From the IMG/VR virus record IMGVR_UViG_3300034374_000801, positions 1 to 37,235 of that record: a stretch of DNA of 37,235 bases; one strand, written 5' to 3'. A model generated the notes under the pieces. That model was not told where the DNA came from and searched no databases. It was given only the letters and a program-made list of their open reading frames with translations. Shown one piece after another: positions 7,549 to 15,547 of this stretch. The translations under genes and the position numbers were made by a program. The first letter of the stretch is position 1, and each line of letters opens with the position of its first letter. This DNA is from a virus.

Positions 7549-9240
7549 CTATTTAATGTTGTCCATGTAGTACGCTTTCTGTGATCGAAGTGAATTTTTA
7601 AACACTTCTGAAACTAAAGTACCTTCTCCGTAAACATTAATATTCATTTCAATATCTTTATTGTTAAATAACTTTTCACAATCCTGTGCCATAGCTAGAA
7701 GTTCACCAGTAGTCCAAAATTCATACCCGTTAGTTTCAACACGCATGTATTTCTTTTTACCATCTTCCATTGTTCGCGACAATTCTTCAGCAGATAGTTC
7801 TCCTTCCATGCAGCAATCAAAGCCAAACAGATGAAAGTTTCTAAAACCAAAGATGTGCATCATACCTATAGCACGCATAGCAGCACATGTACCACCAGTC
7901 ACAAACGTAGCATCCTCACCTATGTTAGCCTTTAGAGCATCCCCATCCTCTTTGGTCTTGATACTATCTTTGATAGCTTGAGAGAAGGCATGCCAGCCAT
8001 AGATGTTATCAGTCTTTTCCTTTAGTAGTTTAGTAACTGAAGGATCAGTCATAGAAGCAACAAAGAATTTAGTTGAAGGATCAACCTTATCGAATAGGGT
8101 AGATCGAACTATGCCATGTGTGCTAGTACCTTCAACTGGACGAGGGTCTAGTATAACACAGGCCCAAGGCTTTATACCAGCCCTGAGAAGAGTAGGATAA
8201 CTGTGCTTTACACAAATAATTTTACCTTTTGTTTTTCTTGCTGTGTACTTTAACTTACCGATATCAAGTGAAGGACCACCGGAAACAATGATAGCGTGTT
8301 CATCATTGATATTACAAGACCTTACCATGTCCCATTTATCTAGGATTTTAAGATTCTCGTTTATGTTACTGACAATAGTTTCCTTTGGTACACTATCCTT
8401 TGGTTTGACAATGATAGGAACTTTTCTTGGTAGCGTTTTGTCTAGAGTATCCACGGCACTTGTTTGTGCTGGAATAATAGTAACTTCTTCTTCTTCCTCT
8501 ACATTATTTTTTAGATTACCTTTGTAGTGAATCATATACTGTGACAATGGAGACTGAGCAAACGCTGCTAGACCTTCTGCACCTTGTGATAGATTCTGAA
8601 CACGTAGGCCGTGTGCGACATATATCTTTAGCAGTCGTTCAAAGATAAAACCATCATGCCATTCACGATAGGCTGTTACTTCTCCAATATCATAGCAACC
8701 ACGCAGGTCTGCTAGAAGATAGTGAGGTGATTGGTAATCAAGATTAAACGCAATGAAAGATGTTTCACTGTAGTCAATATCCTTTCGACCTAAGTGAACA
8801 AGTTCAGCACCCTTCTTAAATAAACGTAGCACCCGTTCTTTAGATAAAGGTTTTGTTGTCACAGTATCTGCGTCCAGCCAGATTAACCAACCGCCACGCG
8901 CTTCCTGTTCACCAATCTCTAACGATAGATCAGTTAGAGCATAGACCTTATTACACCACTTGATAGCATCCATGCGCCAGTTGTACGGAATCTTTCCTCC
9001 TTCCGTACCGTCATGCAACTTCATAAACTGCTTATAGTTTTTCATGTCTTGAATATTATCAAGATTACGATACTCAATCTTATCTGATTTAGGAAGCTGC
9101 TCTACTAAGTCATCAGTAAAATCATGATAATAAGCTATTAGTTTAAGATCGTCCTTCCAGTTTTCAATTACAGAAAAAAGCATCTTCCTAGCATATCTTT
9201 TAAAACCATCAGCACTAAATGAAGTTACAAATCTAACCAT
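7549..9240 (-). CDS. Bifunctional-looking glycosyltransferase + MAF/DUF115 domain
   Basis: 563 residues in two parts. Residues 1-250 look like a GT-A glycosyltransferase: alternating strands and a DxD motif (WLDADTV, D123/D125) that would bind metal and nucleotide sugar. After an acidic linker (about 253-260), residues about 305-540 resemble the DUF115/MAF_flag10 or MptE-like fold: an IIVSGGPSLD loop near the domain start and GGTCAAMRAIGMMHIFG with FHLFGFDCC near its end. In bacteria MAF proteins are linked to flagellin glycosylation. The fusion suggests glycan modification of a virion protein, host surface or DNA; the substrate is not visible. It overlaps the next upstream gene by eight bases. 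Confidence 0.65.
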   Translation of the reverse strand: MVRFVTSFSADGFKRYARKMLFSVIENWKDDLKLIAYYHDFTDDLVEQLPKSDKIEYRNLDNIQDMKNYKQFMKLHDGTEGGKIPYNWRMDAIKWCNKVYALTDLSLEIGEQEARGGWLIWLDADTVTTKPLSKERVLRLFKKGAELVHLGRKDIDYSETSFIAFNLDYQSPHYLLADLRGCYDIGEVTAYREWHDGFIFERLLKIYVAHGLRVQNLSQGAEGLAAFAQSPLSQYMIHYKGNLKNNVEEEEEVTIIPAQTSAVDTLDKTLPRKVPIIVKPKDSVPKETIVSNINENLKILDKWDMVRSCNINDEHAIIVSGGPSLDIGKLKYTARKTKGKIICVKHSYPTLLRAGIKPWACVILDPRPVEGTSTHGIVRSTLFDKVDPSTKFFVASMTDPSVTKLLKEKTDNIYGWHAFSQAIKDSIKTKEDGDALKANIGEDATFVTGGTCAAMRAIGMMHIFGFRNFHLFGFDCCMEGELSAEELSRTMEDGKKKYMRVETNGYEFWTTGELLAMAQDCEKLFNNKDIEMNINVYGEGTLVSEVFKNSLRSQKAYYMDNIK

Positions 9241-10000
9241 TGTTTTCTATCATCTCCTTGTATAATTCGTACCACTCTTCTGCGTAGTGGTTATCTATAT
9301 CTCGTTTTCCATTCCAGTTTCTGAACAAAGGCCCACCAGTTGTAAAGTGGACGTTGCGGGGGATTACTTTATCAGAAGTATAACTGTCAAGCCAGTTCCA
9401 TTGTTCACTGATTGATCCAATATACTCTGAATCACACCAACTAAAAGCATGTAGCCATGATCCTGATTTAGTATTTACATCATGTACTGTCAACTCCTTT
9501 ATAGCAGGATGACTACAGTTCCACAGAGTAAAACTAGACCAGTTCTTTCTAGGATAAATTTGCTGTACCTGATTGTCCATCTTGGTATTATCGTTCGGAT
9601 AGTAGCTACTCTTGACACAAGAGATAGCTTTGTTGGATGAACCGTAACGCTCAAACACTTCTATAATATCTGAACGAACAAACATATCACAGTCCATATA
9701 TAGAGCTAGACCTGAGTGTTGATTTAGGAAAGGTACTAAAAATCTTGTGAAGCTAAATTCGGTAGAGAACGGACGCTTATCAAACATATCAACCTTCTGT
9801 CCGTTCTCTACATCGTGCGTTCTAAAGTATAAACCGGATCGACGCAAGCTCTCTTGAACAAGAGGAACAATATTTATAGGTTTGCTTGCATGTTTTTGGA
9901 TACTATAGACTAGAACATCCAAGTAATCTTTTTCTCTTGGATCGTAACCAATATAGATCGTAGGGATTTTAGTACTTATCTGAGTATTTTTTTCGTTCAT
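9233..10000 (-). CDS. Glycosyltransferase, GT8-like
   Basis: 255 residues. The N-terminal IPTIYIGYDPRE strand-loop, the PFSTEFSFTRFLVP segment and the metal-binding YMDCDMF (D103/D105) fit GT-A enzymes of the type that act on sugar chains. A C-terminal HFTTGGPLFRNW resembles the acceptor/C-terminal loop of this group. It pairs with the two-domain glycosyltransferase downstream (eight-base overlap), so the two probably work on the same glycan. Sugar and acceptor are unknown. Confidence 0.65.
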   Translation of the reverse strand: MNEKNTQISTKIPTIYIGYDPREKDYLDVLVYSIQKHASKPINIVPLVQESLRRSGLYFRTHDVENGQKVDMFDKRPFSTEFSFTRFLVPFLNQHSGLALYMDCDMFVRSDIIEVFERYGSSNKAISCVKSSYYPNDNTKMDNQVQQIYPRKNWSSFTLWNCSHPAIKELTVHDVNTKSGSWLHAFSWCDSEYIGSISEQWNWLDSYTSDKVIPRNVHFTTGGPLFRNWNGKRDIDNHYAEEWYELYKEMIENNG

Positions 10001-10184
10001 TGCTTAGTAACTCCATAAAACTATTAAAATCTTTACTGACTGAAAAGAAATCTAAAGTTTTTTCTAATGACTTTGTTAGGTCTTCTTCCAACATACCATC
10101 TTCTGCGTCTGACATTAGTACATCTTTAATAATAATTCCTACCAAAGTATCGGCAGTTTCAGGATCAATTTTAATTGTGTACAT
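9969..10184 (-). CDS. Small acidic phage protein, unknown function
   Basis: 71 residues; ATG preceded by taggagt at a good distance. The protein is acidic and mainly helical, with no cysteine and no membrane segment (IDPETADTLVGIIIKDVL at the start). Its last 32 bases overlap the glycosyltransferase gene. I do not recognise the family. The good ribosome site and tight packing support a real gene. Confidence 0.6.
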   Translation of the reverse strand: MYTIKIDPETADTLVGIIIKDVLMSDAEDGMLEEDLTKSLEKTLDFFSVSKDFNSFMELLSNERKKYSDKY

Positions 10185-10221
10185 TTATAACATACTCCTA
10201 AAGAAGTTTAATAATATTTTG

Positions 10222-10788
10222 TTATGAGAAAGGACAGCCCCTACACCACATTACAAGAGATGCTCTCTCTCCTTCTAAAACTTTTGTCACTCTATGAAAT
10301 ACAAAGCTAGGAAATACAACAATACTACCTGCCTTTCTCATTTCTTTTAAAGTAGAAAATCTATCACCAGATTGAGGGTGTACCCACTTCTGTACCTGAA
10401 AGTCACCACCTTTAAAGTTATCTTTTAAAGTCAAGCTGAGTGATAGTTTCCTATGTAAGTCTTCACTACTGTTTTCAACACCAGCATCGACATGCCAGTC
10501 ATATTTCTGACCTTTAGTGTAGAAGGATACCTGTGGGATTTCCATTTGGCTTACATCAAAGTTCCACTCAGCTTCAATATTAGCCTTCTCAATAAACATT
10601 TGTAACATGGCCATAAGTTCAGGATCACTTAGCCAAGCAATCCGGCTGTTGCGTATCTTATCCATACGAACTGAATCACCTTTCTTATGAACCTCTGCTT
10701 CAACAGCGTCAAGTTCTTTTGCAACATTATAAAGACCATTACAAAATTCTTTAGGTAGTGCTTCAGGCATGGAGTAATACATTAACAT
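10222..10788 (-). CDS. 2-oxoglutarate/Fe(II)-dependent oxygenase
   Basis: 188 residues. The iron-binding triad is visible as H99-x-D101 (YDWHVDAG) and H165 (FVFHRV), and R175 (EGERASLV) is placed to hold 2-oxoglutarate, matching prolyl-4-hydroxylase/PiuC-like oxygenases. Such enzymes are common in marine phages, with targets rarely known. It follows the glycosyltransferases' upstream neighbour in the same operon. The ATG overlaps the stop of the 54-aa gene (gttaatg). It could modify a host or virion protein, or a nucleobase; the sequence does not say which. Confidence 0.8.
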   Translation of the reverse strand: MLMYYSMPEALPKEFCNGLYNVAKELDAVEAEVHKKGDSVRMDKIRNSRIAWLSDPELMAMLQMFIEKANIEAEWNFDVSQMEIPQVSFYTKGQKYDWHVDAGVENSSEDLHRKLSLSLTLKDNFKGGDFQVQKWVHPQSGDRFSTLKEMRKAGSIVVFPSFVFHRVTKVLEGERASLVMWCRGCPFS

Positions 10789-10946
10789 ACAGATTCAATT
10801 TCCATATTAATATTGTAGTTTATGTAAGAGTCTTTCACACGCTGTGCCTGATCAAGACTCTCAAACAAGATTGGACTATCTCGTAGACTACTCTCAGGTA
10901 GATAGTAGTCTTCTCCTTCAAAAACAATCTTTACTCTATACACCAC
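10782..10946 (-). CDS. 54-residue small protein after nrdJ
   Basis: An open frame from GTG at 10946 (a second GTG at 10943) to TAA at 10782, read VYRVKIVFEGEDYYLPES and onward. It starts inside the last codons of nrdJ copy A and ends in the start codon of the oxygenase gene, filling an otherwise empty 147-base gap. The GTG start inside nrdJ is the weak point. No homologue is found after nrdJ copy B, where a MazG gene sits instead. Function unknown. Confidence 0.5.
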   Translation of the reverse strand: MVYRVKIVFEGEDYYLPESSLRDSPILFESLDQAQRVKDSYINYNINMEIESVC

Positions 10947-12621
10947 ATGAACCTCCGTGTCCAGTTATATCACAAATATCATGTGTCTCTAGACCCTCTT
11001 CAAACTCCTCACCTAACTTATCAACAGCTTCCTTATAAGGTACATTTGTTAATGGTTGTCCACCACGACATGAATCAGGGTAAACAGTAAAGCCACGCAG
11101 ACGATGGGCGTAAGATGCAAGAGTATTAGTAAAGTCTTCCACAGTATCTTCATTGTTCAGTTTGCTTCCCCATGAAGGGAGATTAATAGTAGAAGAGATT
11201 GACATGTCTACATAGTCCTGAACGTCAGCTTGGAACTTCATACGACGCTTGTAATCTTCAGCAAGGTCTAGAGCAGACTCAATGCTATCAGGACTAGCAC
11301 CGTACAGATCAATCAGTTCCTGTGCAGCACTGTCAACAACGTACTGATAGTGCCAACGTGAACCACCCTTCAGGTAACGACGCTTGTATGCAACGGCAAA
11401 GATAGGTTCAACACCTGTGCTAGTACCAGCAAGAATACCAATTGATCCTGTTGGAGCAATGGCACGGTTAGCTACGGGTTGGGTGACACACAGGTAATCA
11501 GAGAAGTTCTTGCTTGTTCTATCACTCTCTCCCTTGTAGATAGATAACCACTTATGTAATTCTTCAGTAACTACATACTTATGTCCGCGCTTGATTAGCC
11601 ATTCGTGCATGCCCATAAGCCCTAAACCTAGACGGCGATTCTTCTCACGAACTTTATAAACCTTATCATAGGGCAGCTTTGCACGAAGCGTTCCACATAT
11701 CAGGAACTTAGTAGCTAGTTGCACAATGTCCTGAAATTCTTTTATAGAATCAATACGACCTAGATTGATTGATCCTAGATTACAAACATCTGAATCATCC
11801 TCAGACGTTACTTCAGTACACGCATTACGTAGGGTTTCATTTTCTTTCTCAAAGAAGTTAAAACTAAACCCCGGTTCAGCAGTCGATAAAGCCTGACGTA
11901 CATTTGTTTTAAATACTTCACCCACATCTCCTGTCTTCCAATAGTTTGTTAGCCATTCAGTATCATAATTGACGCTGATGTTTGTCATGTCAAGTGGAGC
12001 ATGGAAATTAAAATCTTGTTCCTTGACCTGACCAATTGTAAAGCCTGTCTTGCCTACTGGCATTGTGTACCAGTTCTTAGACGCAAGAAACTTAGTAACA
12101 TCAGGATGCTTCCAGTTAAGGCTGGCATAAATAGCAGACCTACGTGAGCCACCCTGCATAACCCTACGGCCAATTTCATTGATCATCTGCATCTTTGGAA
12201 TAGGTCCGCTGGACAAGCCACCTGTACCAGCTAGAATACGACCTTCTTCACGATAACGTGAGTAGTCAATGCCAATACCACCACCTGTCATTAGACAGGA
12301 TTCACTCTTCCATGACAGGTTTGACCAGTCTTCTCGTGTATCTTCTTCTGCACGTAGCAGGTAGCAGTTATTAAAGAATTTATTTTGACGACCAGCATAG
12401 TATAGATAACGACCGCCGGGAATAAATTTAAGATCAGTAATGTAGCGAGTCAGCTGATCCTTATCTTCATTTGACATATGTTGCTGGCATACATCTTCTA
12501 CTAACACTGAAGCTAGAGCAGCCCATGTCTCACACCCATGATGTGCATACTTGTGTTTAAAAATATCTTCAGAAAATTTGGAACGAAACATCGGGTTTTC
12601 GTTTGAACGAAAGCTAGGCAT
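10936..12621 (-). CDS. nrdJ: Class II ribonucleotide reductase, copy A
   Basis: 561 residues, a short form without an N-terminal ATP-cone. It reduces ribonucleotides to deoxyribonucleotides using adenosylcobalamin. The catalytic set is present: C86 (NNCYLL) and C280 (DVCNLGSINLG) as the redox pair, N266-A-C268-T-E270 as the radical Cys/active-site motif, and C550 plus C559 near the C-terminus for re-reduction. No NrdB-type radical subunit is nearby, which supports class II; assignment to class II rather than to an orphan NrdA is from resemblance to cobavirus enzymes. The first 120 residues are identical to copy B (23353-25038) at 102 positions by my count, and both copies have the same length. 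Confidence 0.9.
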   Translation of the reverse strand: MPSFRSNENPMFRSKFSEDIFKHKYAHHGCETWAALASVLVEDVCQQHMSNEDKDQLTRYITDLKFIPGGRYLYYAGRQNKFFNNCYLLRAEEDTREDWSNLSWKSESCLMTGGGIGIDYSRYREEGRILAGTGGLSSGPIPKMQMINEIGRRVMQGGSRRSAIYASLNWKHPDVTKFLASKNWYTMPVGKTGFTIGQVKEQDFNFHAPLDMTNISVNYDTEWLTNYWKTGDVGEVFKTNVRQALSTAEPGFSFNFFEKENETLRNACTEVTSEDDSDVCNLGSINLGRIDSIKEFQDIVQLATKFLICGTLRAKLPYDKVYKVREKNRRLGLGLMGMHEWLIKRGHKYVVTEELHKWLSIYKGESDRTSKNFSDYLCVTQPVANRAIAPTGSIGILAGTSTGVEPIFAVAYKRRYLKGGSRWHYQYVVDSAAQELIDLYGASPDSIESALDLAEDYKRRMKFQADVQDYVDMSISSTINLPSWGSKLNNEDTVEDFTNTLASYAHRLRGFTVYPDSCRGGQPLTNVPYKEAVDKLGEEFEEGLETHDICDITGHGGSCGV

Positions 12622-12624
12622 GAA

Positions 12625-12975
12625 CTACTCCTTTATTACTGGCTGCTTATTGATCGACGCTTCTTTATCGTGAAGCGAAAGTTGCAGGATAGCATAATGA
12701 ATAATCTTTAGCAAGTCCTGTCTGTTTTTACCACCCTTCTTACCATATCTTTTCCAGTATTTCAAGATGTTACCCATAATAAAACCTTCACCATAACCAG
12801 CGTCCTGAACAATCTCTAACGCCTGTAATTTATCAGAGGCATAGTGTTGGTTGTAAGTACTAATAATATAATACTCAATTTCACTTAGAATGCGTTGTTC
12901 ATTATACTTACATTTAGAAAACTTATCATTGTTTAAATTGGTTGAACCTAACCAGAAACTTGTTTCTGTTGTCAA
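12625..12975 (-). CDS. DUF3310 / T7 gp1.7-like protein, copy A
   Basis: 116 residues. The conserved core, HYAS near residue 50 then GFIMGNILKYWKRYGKKGG and a DLLKIIHYA helix, matches the DUF3310 pattern also found in the T7 gp1.7 nucleotide kinase. If that activity is shared, it would phosphorylate dGMP or dTMP, fitting its place three bases upstream of nrdJ; this is inference from the family. Copy B is 91 residues and lacks the N-terminal 20 or so residues, so an internal start cannot be excluded. Confidence 0.65.
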   Translation of the reverse strand: MTTETSFWLGSTNLNNDKFSKCKYNEQRILSEIEYYIISTYNQHYASDKLQALEIVQDAGYGEGFIMGNILKYWKRYGKKGGKNRQDLLKIIHYAILQLSLHDKEASINKQPVIKE

Positions 12976-12988
12976 TTAATACAACTCC

Positions 12989-13351
12989 TTAGTCGAAGGA
13001 AAGTACTGCGTTGATACGCTTTCGTACAAACTTAATCTCTTTTGATTTTAAAACTTTAAAAGCAAAGCTACGTACATGAGAAGGATCAACACCAGCTATG
13101 TCACAAACTGTATTAAAGTCTTCAGCAGTAACACCAACTGAGGAAAAAAACCATGCTTTAGCTTTGTCTCTTTCTATTTTTGTTTCTACAGATTCTTTGT
13201 TGTTTTCTTTTTTAGTAGCGTCAAGCAATGCTTGTAGTATGACACTAAGAAAGAGAACCTGTTCAGGATCGGACTGCTTTCTTTCTACGAGATGTTCTAT
13301 GTCTTGTAGTAAGTCCATCTCTATGTCCGTCTTTCCGCTTGATTTTTCCAT
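12989..13351 (-). CDS. Conserved helical phage protein, copy A
   Basis: 120 residues from ATG 13351; a second ATG at 13318 gives 109 residues and less overlap with the endonuclease gene. The C-terminal 60 residues (WFFSSVGVTAEDFNTVC, then GVDPSHVRSFAFKVL) look like a helix-turn-helix and are closely matched in copy B at 25326-25664. In both modules it lies between the endonuclease and DUF3310 genes. I know the pattern from marine phages, but no function is established. DNA binding is a guess from the fold-like pattern. Confidence 0.65.
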   Translation of the reverse strand: MEKSSGKTDIEMDLLQDIEHLVERKQSDPEQVLFLSVILQALLDATKKENNKESVETKIERDKAKAWFFSSVGVTAEDFNTVCDIAGVDPSHVRSFAFKVLKSKEIKFVRKRINAVLSFD

Positions 13352-13712
13352 CTATCCAACCATCAGGCAAACCATCTGAAAGTTTACAAAACAGAAAACC
13401 ATTCTTGTCACACCAGTCTGCATAGGTAGACTTACCTCCTTTATTTAATTTATTATTTGGATTGTCAAACACAAACCTGATATCCAGTTCAGGATTTGAC
13501 TGGCGAAGGAATAAGTGTTTCTTTCTATCATCGAGTTTAAACCTTCCCTTAACTTCAAGTATAATACCTGAAGGAAGAATAAAGTCTGGAAGATACTTTT
13601 TACTTTCAATCCACATATACGGTACGTAATGCGGCTCATAAGAGTACGAAACTTTTAAAGTTTCTAACTGATCAGCTAGTTTCCTTTCCGATCCTGATCT
13701 ATACTTGTTCAT
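13263..13712 (-). CDS. T7 endonuclease I-like resolvase, copy A
   Basis: 149 residues. The motif set of T7 gp3-type Holliday-junction endonucleases is visible: E9 (RSGSE), D43 (YLPDFILP), then E53-V-K55 (LEVKGRF), and STYADWC with NGFLFCK after it. It would cut branched replication and recombination intermediates and help degrade host DNA. The C-terminus runs about 27 residues past the point where copy B stops (WLQ*). This basic extension overlaps the next gene by 89 bases and looks like loss of the original stop or a small frameshift. Confidence 0.8.
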   Translation of the reverse strand: MNKYRSGSERKLADQLETLKVSYSYEPHYVPYMWIESKKYLPDFILPSGIILEVKGRFKLDDRKKHLFLRQSNPELDIRFVFDNPNNKLNKGGKSTYADWCDKNGFLFCKLSDGLPDGWIDGKIKRKDGHRDGLTTRHRTSRRKKAVRS

Positions 13713-13714
13713 TG

Positions 13715-14593
13715 CTAGAATGTAAAGTCTTCAGATACGTTAGGTGTGTTATTTATTTTGACAAGGTATTTCGGACCATACGAATACTGGAATTTCCTAA
13801 GTCCAGCACCGTTGTTAGCATCAGACCAACACTGTTTTTTATAAGGACAATAAATACAGCCAGTATCCAAACGCATATTCCCAGACTTACCATCAGGAAC
13901 AGGATCATAACAGCGATCAGGGGGACTGCCATCCTTGAGAGTGTTCCGTATTGTTGATATTCTTTCGGAGGCATTCTTAAACTCCATGTCAGGTACAGGA
14001 CAATATAACAACTCACCACTCACCTTGTCAATGACAAGAAAGCCACCCTTGTAAGTATCATTTGCTTCACAGTAAGCAGAGATTTGGTAGATGTATCCAA
14101 AAGGATCATCAGTAAAGATGCTACTTTCTTTAAACTTCTTGAATGAGAAAGGTGAAGCAGACTTAAAGTCAACGATGTTACCGTCAATTTTAGCATCTTG
14201 ATGACCAGTAACACCGTTGACCTTAACCTCTTTCTGCATATCAGTAATGTTGTGCTTGGCTACCTTTGTCAGAAAGATTAGAAGTTCTTCAAGAATATTT
14301 CCATACAGGAACTTTATGTGATCACTTCCCCGTAGTTCTTCTTCTTCTTCTTTACCATCTGCTTGTTGATTAGCGTACCAAATTTTTCTGAGTGGTTGGC
14401 CAATCATAGACAGTCTAAGGTTTTCTTTTTTGTCAGGCTTAGACCTAACTTCATTGATAGACTTGACAACAGAATGAACAACACCTGCTGCCAGTTCTTT
14501 TAAAGCAGCATCAGTTATGTCTACTACCTTTTCCTTGTCAGTGAAAAGACTGTAAATGTCTTCCACTAACGTATTAATATTCTTGTCGTTCAT
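13715..14593 (-). CDS. PD-(D/E)XK exonuclease (RecB/Cas4-like), copy A
   Basis: 292 residues. The nuclease core is seen as an acidic helix (FLYGNILEELL, around E102), D133 (GHQDAKIDG) and D142-F-K144 (VDFKSAS). Near the C-terminus are cysteines in a GCIYCPYKKQC arrangement with another Cys about 30 residues earlier, the kind of cluster that holds an iron-sulfur centre in Cas4/AddB-type nucleases. It takes the place of the T7 gp6 exonuclease between endonuclease I and ssb. Copy B at 26065-26931 keeps all these residues. Role: host DNA degradation, primer removal or recombination. Confidence 0.75.
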   Translation of the reverse strand: MNDKNINTLVEDIYSLFTDKEKVVDITDAALKELAAGVVHSVVKSINEVRSKPDKKENLRLSMIGQPLRKIWYANQQADGKEEEEELRGSDHIKFLYGNILEELLIFLTKVAKHNITDMQKEVKVNGVTGHQDAKIDGNIVDFKSASPFSFKKFKESSIFTDDPFGYIYQISAYCEANDTYKGGFLVIDKVSGELLYCPVPDMEFKNASERISTIRNTLKDGSPPDRCYDPVPDGKSGNMRLDTGCIYCPYKKQCWSDANNGAGLRKFQYSYGPKYLVKINNTPNVSEDFTF

Positions 14594-14619
14594 TGCTGTT
14601 GTCCTATCTTTATTAAGAA

Positions 14620-14856
14620 CTATGCAGCTTGCATAAGTTCATCGATTTCCTGCGGCTCAAACACCAGACGATAACGTGTGTACGTAGTACCTTCAGGAGT
14701 TTTAGCTTTTACAGTTTCAATAACATAGCCATTCTTTCGTAGGTCAGAGATTGTTGCAGTAAGATTCTCTGACCAACCATTTTCGATTGCGGTCTTACGT
14801 GTTACACGCATACGCTTACGTAGTGCGCGTAGAACTTTTACTTCACAGTTATGCAT
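14620..14856 (-). CDS. Small winged-helix-like protein, module A only
   Basis: 78 residues; ATG preceded by agaaaggtata. The sequence reads as a compact winged helix: VLRALRKRMRVTRKTAIENG, then a recognition-helix-like NLTATISDLRKNGY and a two-strand wing (TTYTRYRLVF). It is basic at the N-terminus. It probably binds DNA and may regulate the operon. Module B has no equivalent; there the exonuclease follows the hairpin directly. So this gene was inserted in A or lost from B. Confidence 0.6.
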   Translation of the reverse strand: MHNCEVKVLRALRKRMRVTRKTAIENGWSENLTATISDLRKNGYVIETVKAKTPEGTTYTRYRLVFEPQEIDELMQAA

Positions 14857-14892
14857 ATTATACCTTTCTAAATTTTATTTTTTAAAGAAGGT

Positions 14893-14922
14893 GCTTACAG
14901 TCCCTTCCCTCAACCTGTAAGC
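14893..14922 (-). promoter_or_regulatory. Conserved hairpin with pyrimidine loop, copy A
   Basis: gcttacag (14893-14900) and ctgtaagc (14915-14922) pair perfectly over eight bases around the loop tcccttccctcaac (plus strand; GAGGGAAGGGA on the transcript). Copy B at 26954-26978 has a different stem but the same loop core, TCCC-n-CCCTC. It lies between ssb and the next gene, 36 bases before that gene's ATG. No T-run follows. Confidence 0.6.
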
Positions 14923-14926
14923 TATC

Positions 14927-14967
14927 GTTGTCCTTATGTAAGGCAATGTTATCCTTACTACGACAAC
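14927..14967 (-). other. Second intergenic hairpin
   Basis: gttgtc (14927-14932) pairs with gacaac (14962-14967), and gtaagg (14938-14943) with ccttac (14953-14958), leaving a nine-base loop. A nested ccttatgtaagg palindrome lies in the left arm and allows an alternative fold. It is adjacent to the conserved hairpin and has no counterpart in module B. Between this and the neighbouring genes I see no further coding potential. Confidence 0.45.
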
Positions 14968-14988
14968 CCCATCAATTGCTATATCAGG

Positions 14989-15480
14989 TTAAAAGGGAAT
15001 GTCATCACCCGCAGAGTGCGGCTTATTATTGTTAGAAGAGTTACTAACAACATAACCATCGTCAACATAATCAAAGTCCTCTCCATAGGGGATTAGGTTG
15101 ACAACCTGTACAGCAATCAGATCAGCGGATACGCCATGCTTCTTGTTGTATTCGTATTCATAAACTTTAAACTTAACATTAACATCACTGCCATTACCGA
15201 TCAGTGAGTTATCCCAAGGGTTGCGCTTTGAATCCACAACAGTAGGTGCTTCACGCTCAGTACCATCACGCTTCATAACCTTGCGCTTGATCTTAATAAA
15301 GTCACCTCTCTCATCACCCTTGTTCTGTATGTTCAGGCCAATGCTTTCTAACTCAACCTTGGTCTTCTCATCTAATGTTACATCAATGCACCATGCTGGT
15401 TCATATGTTGTGTTAGGAGCGCATACGCTTGCCCAATATGCTTTACCAGATACGAACTTTATTGAGTTTTCCATTTTCAA
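14989..15480 (-). CDS. ssDNA-binding protein, T7 gp2.5-like, copy A
   Basis: 163 residues. An OB-fold-like beta-rich body (AYWASVCAPNTTYEPAWCID onward) ends in a flexible Asn/Ser linker and an acidic tail closing with DDIPF. The terminal Phe after acidic residues is the feature by which gp2.5 contacts polymerase and primase-helicase. Copy B (27027-27497) aligns throughout and also ends in an acidic EDVPF. A sigma70-like promoter lies just upstream at 15508-15536, so ssb probably starts a transcript. Confidence 0.8.
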   Translation of the reverse strand: MKMENSIKFVSGKAYWASVCAPNTTYEPAWCIDVTLDEKTKVELESIGLNIQNKGDERGDFIKIKRKVMKRDGTEREAPTVVDSKRNPWDNSLIGNGSDVNVKFKVYEYEYNKKHGVSADLIAVQVVNLIPYGEDFDYVDDGYVVSNSSNNNKPHSAGDDIPF

Positions 15481-15507
15481 TTTTCCTTTTCAAGTTTCAG
15501 TTTTGTA

Positions 15508-15536
15508 TTTATGCCAGACTTGATTACCAAAGTCAA
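15508..15536 (-). promoter_or_regulatory. sigma70-like promoter before ssb, copy A
   Basis: On the minus strand, TTGACT, 17 bases, CATAAA. The box quality is moderate, but the position is conserved: module B has TTGACA-17-TACTAT at the same place. A cttga/tcaag inverted repeat touches the -35 box and could be an operator. Confidence 0.55.
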
Positions 15537-15547
15537 GCACTTTTTCA

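Noticed and set aside
14857-14892. TATAAT just before the ATG of the 78-aa gene as a promoter
   Set aside because: No convincing -35 box at 16-18 bases; the same agaaaggtata appears as ribosome-site context before the exonuclease in module B.
14893-14922. Reading the ssb-downstream hairpin as an intrinsic terminator
   Set aside because: No T-run follows on either strand in either copy, and the genes on both sides are in the same operon.
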